Origin: an uncultured Actinomycetes bacterium
GTDB lineage: Bacteria; Actinomycetota; Actinomycetes; Nanopelagicales; Nanopelagicaceae
Length of the DNA: 7,962 nucleotides
NCBI GenBank assembly: GCA_937860175.1
Contig: CALMBJ010000085.1
Coordinates: forward strand, 1 to 7,962
Direction of reading: 5' to 3'
This document shows positions 7,503 through 7,962 of this stretch, one piece after another (the stretch's first letter is position 1; each line of letters begins with the position of its first letter). The notes below the pieces were generated by a model. That model made no database searches. It saw nothing but the letters and a program-made list of their open reading frames with translations, and was not told where the DNA came from. Both the position numbers and the translations under genes were made by a program.

Positions 7503-7962
7503 ATGCGTTTGCTCGTGGGGCGAATTGGTCGCGCTCACGGAATTCTTGGTGAGGCGACGATAGAGGTTCGTACAGATGAACCTGATCGTCGCTTTGCCAT
7601 TGGTGCAACTGTTCAAACCGATACTCACGGAGATCTAAGGATTATCTCTGGTCGAGTCCATAACGGGATCTTGTTGCTGGGATTTGATGGCATAACCGAT
7701 CGCAATGGAATAGAAAAGTTGCGAAACACAATGCTGTACGCAGATGTAGATATTAATGAACCAAGTAATGATGAAGATGAGTATCACGTTCTTCAACTGA
7801 TTGGCTGCCAAGCCGTACTTGAAAATGGCGAGGTTTTTGGCGAAGTTAGCGATGTCATCAATCTGCCAGGACAAGACTTGCTGGCAATAAAGACAGCAAG
7901 CGGCGAACAATTGATTCCATTTGTACATCAATTGGTTCCAACTGTAGATATTGCCAATAAGA
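7503..7962 (+). CDS. rimM: Ribosome maturation factor RimM (partial, runs off window)
   Basis: RimM binds S19 and assists maturation of the 30S head. The frame opens at ATG 7503, 2 bp after the KH gene stop, and stays open for 153 codons to the window edge; full-length RimM is usually about 165-180 residues, so little is missing. The N-terminal domain starts MRLLVGRIGRAHGILGE, the family signature, and includes GFDGITDRNGIEKLRNTMLYAD (60-81, in two short blocks around DR and EKLR). The PRC-barrel domain begins near EYHVLQLIGC (93-102), followed by GEVSDVINLPGQDLLAI and LIPFVHQLVPTVDI (137-150). No clear Shine-Dalgarno precedes it, consistent with coupling to the KH gene. Confidence 0.95.
   Translation, partial: MRLLVGRIGRAHGILGEATIEVRTDEPDRRFAIGATVQTDTHGDLRIISGRVHNGILLLGFDGITDRNGIEKLRNTMLYADVDINEPSNDEDEYHVLQLIGCQAVLENGEVFGEVSDVINLPGQDLLAIKTASGEQLIPFVHQLVPTVDIANK

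Noticed and set aside
7635..7931. 98-codon open frame on the minus strand at the right end
   Set aside because: It is antisense to rimM, whose + strand frame shows clear family motifs. The hydrophobic minus-strand translation is a by-product.

Overview
This window looks like a compact chromosomal housekeeping segment from an actinobacterium with a moderate, sub-50% GC content (estimated by eye) and very short intergenic gaps. The gene order smc - ftsY - amt - glnK - glnD - ffh - rpsP - KH-domain gene - rimM is the classic actinobacterial arrangement. The modest GC, small proteins and tight packing recall streamlined freshwater or marine lineages such as the acI/Nanopelagicales group. That lineage assignment is inference and was not tested by any search. 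All nine genes are on the + strand.

Layout. Positions 1-212 hold the 3' end of smc, followed 11 bp later by ftsY (224-1060). A 133 bp gap then carries the clearest regulatory signals: a phased GlnR-box-like array, an imperfect duplication and a 14 bp palindrome. After it comes the nitrogen module amt (1194-2477), glnK (2480-2818) and glnD (2829-5105), spaced 2 and 10 bp apart. ffh (5118-6554) follows glnD by 12 bp. A second gap of about 160 bp precedes rpsP, whose best start is a TTG at 6716. rpsP, the KhpA-like KH gene (7261-7500) and rimM (7503 to the window end, partial) are nearly contiguous.

How the genes work together. FtsY and Ffh are the receptor and GTPase halves of signal-recognition-particle targeting, which inserts membrane proteins such as Amt. 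Amt, the PII protein GlnK and the PII-modifying enzyme GlnD form a complete ammonium uptake and sensing unit. GlnD modifies GlnK on its T-loop tyrosine according to nitrogen status, and unmodified GlnK can block Amt. S16, KhpA and RimM act in 30S subunit assembly and RNA binding.

I found no mobile elements, CRISPR arrays, tRNA or rRNA genes, or broken genes. I see no convincing previously undescribed system. The points most worth a second look are the candidate nitrogen-control operator upstream of amt, the TTG start and long repetitive tail of rpsP, the anti-Shine-Dalgarno-like leader of ffh, and the excess of CGATCG sites.
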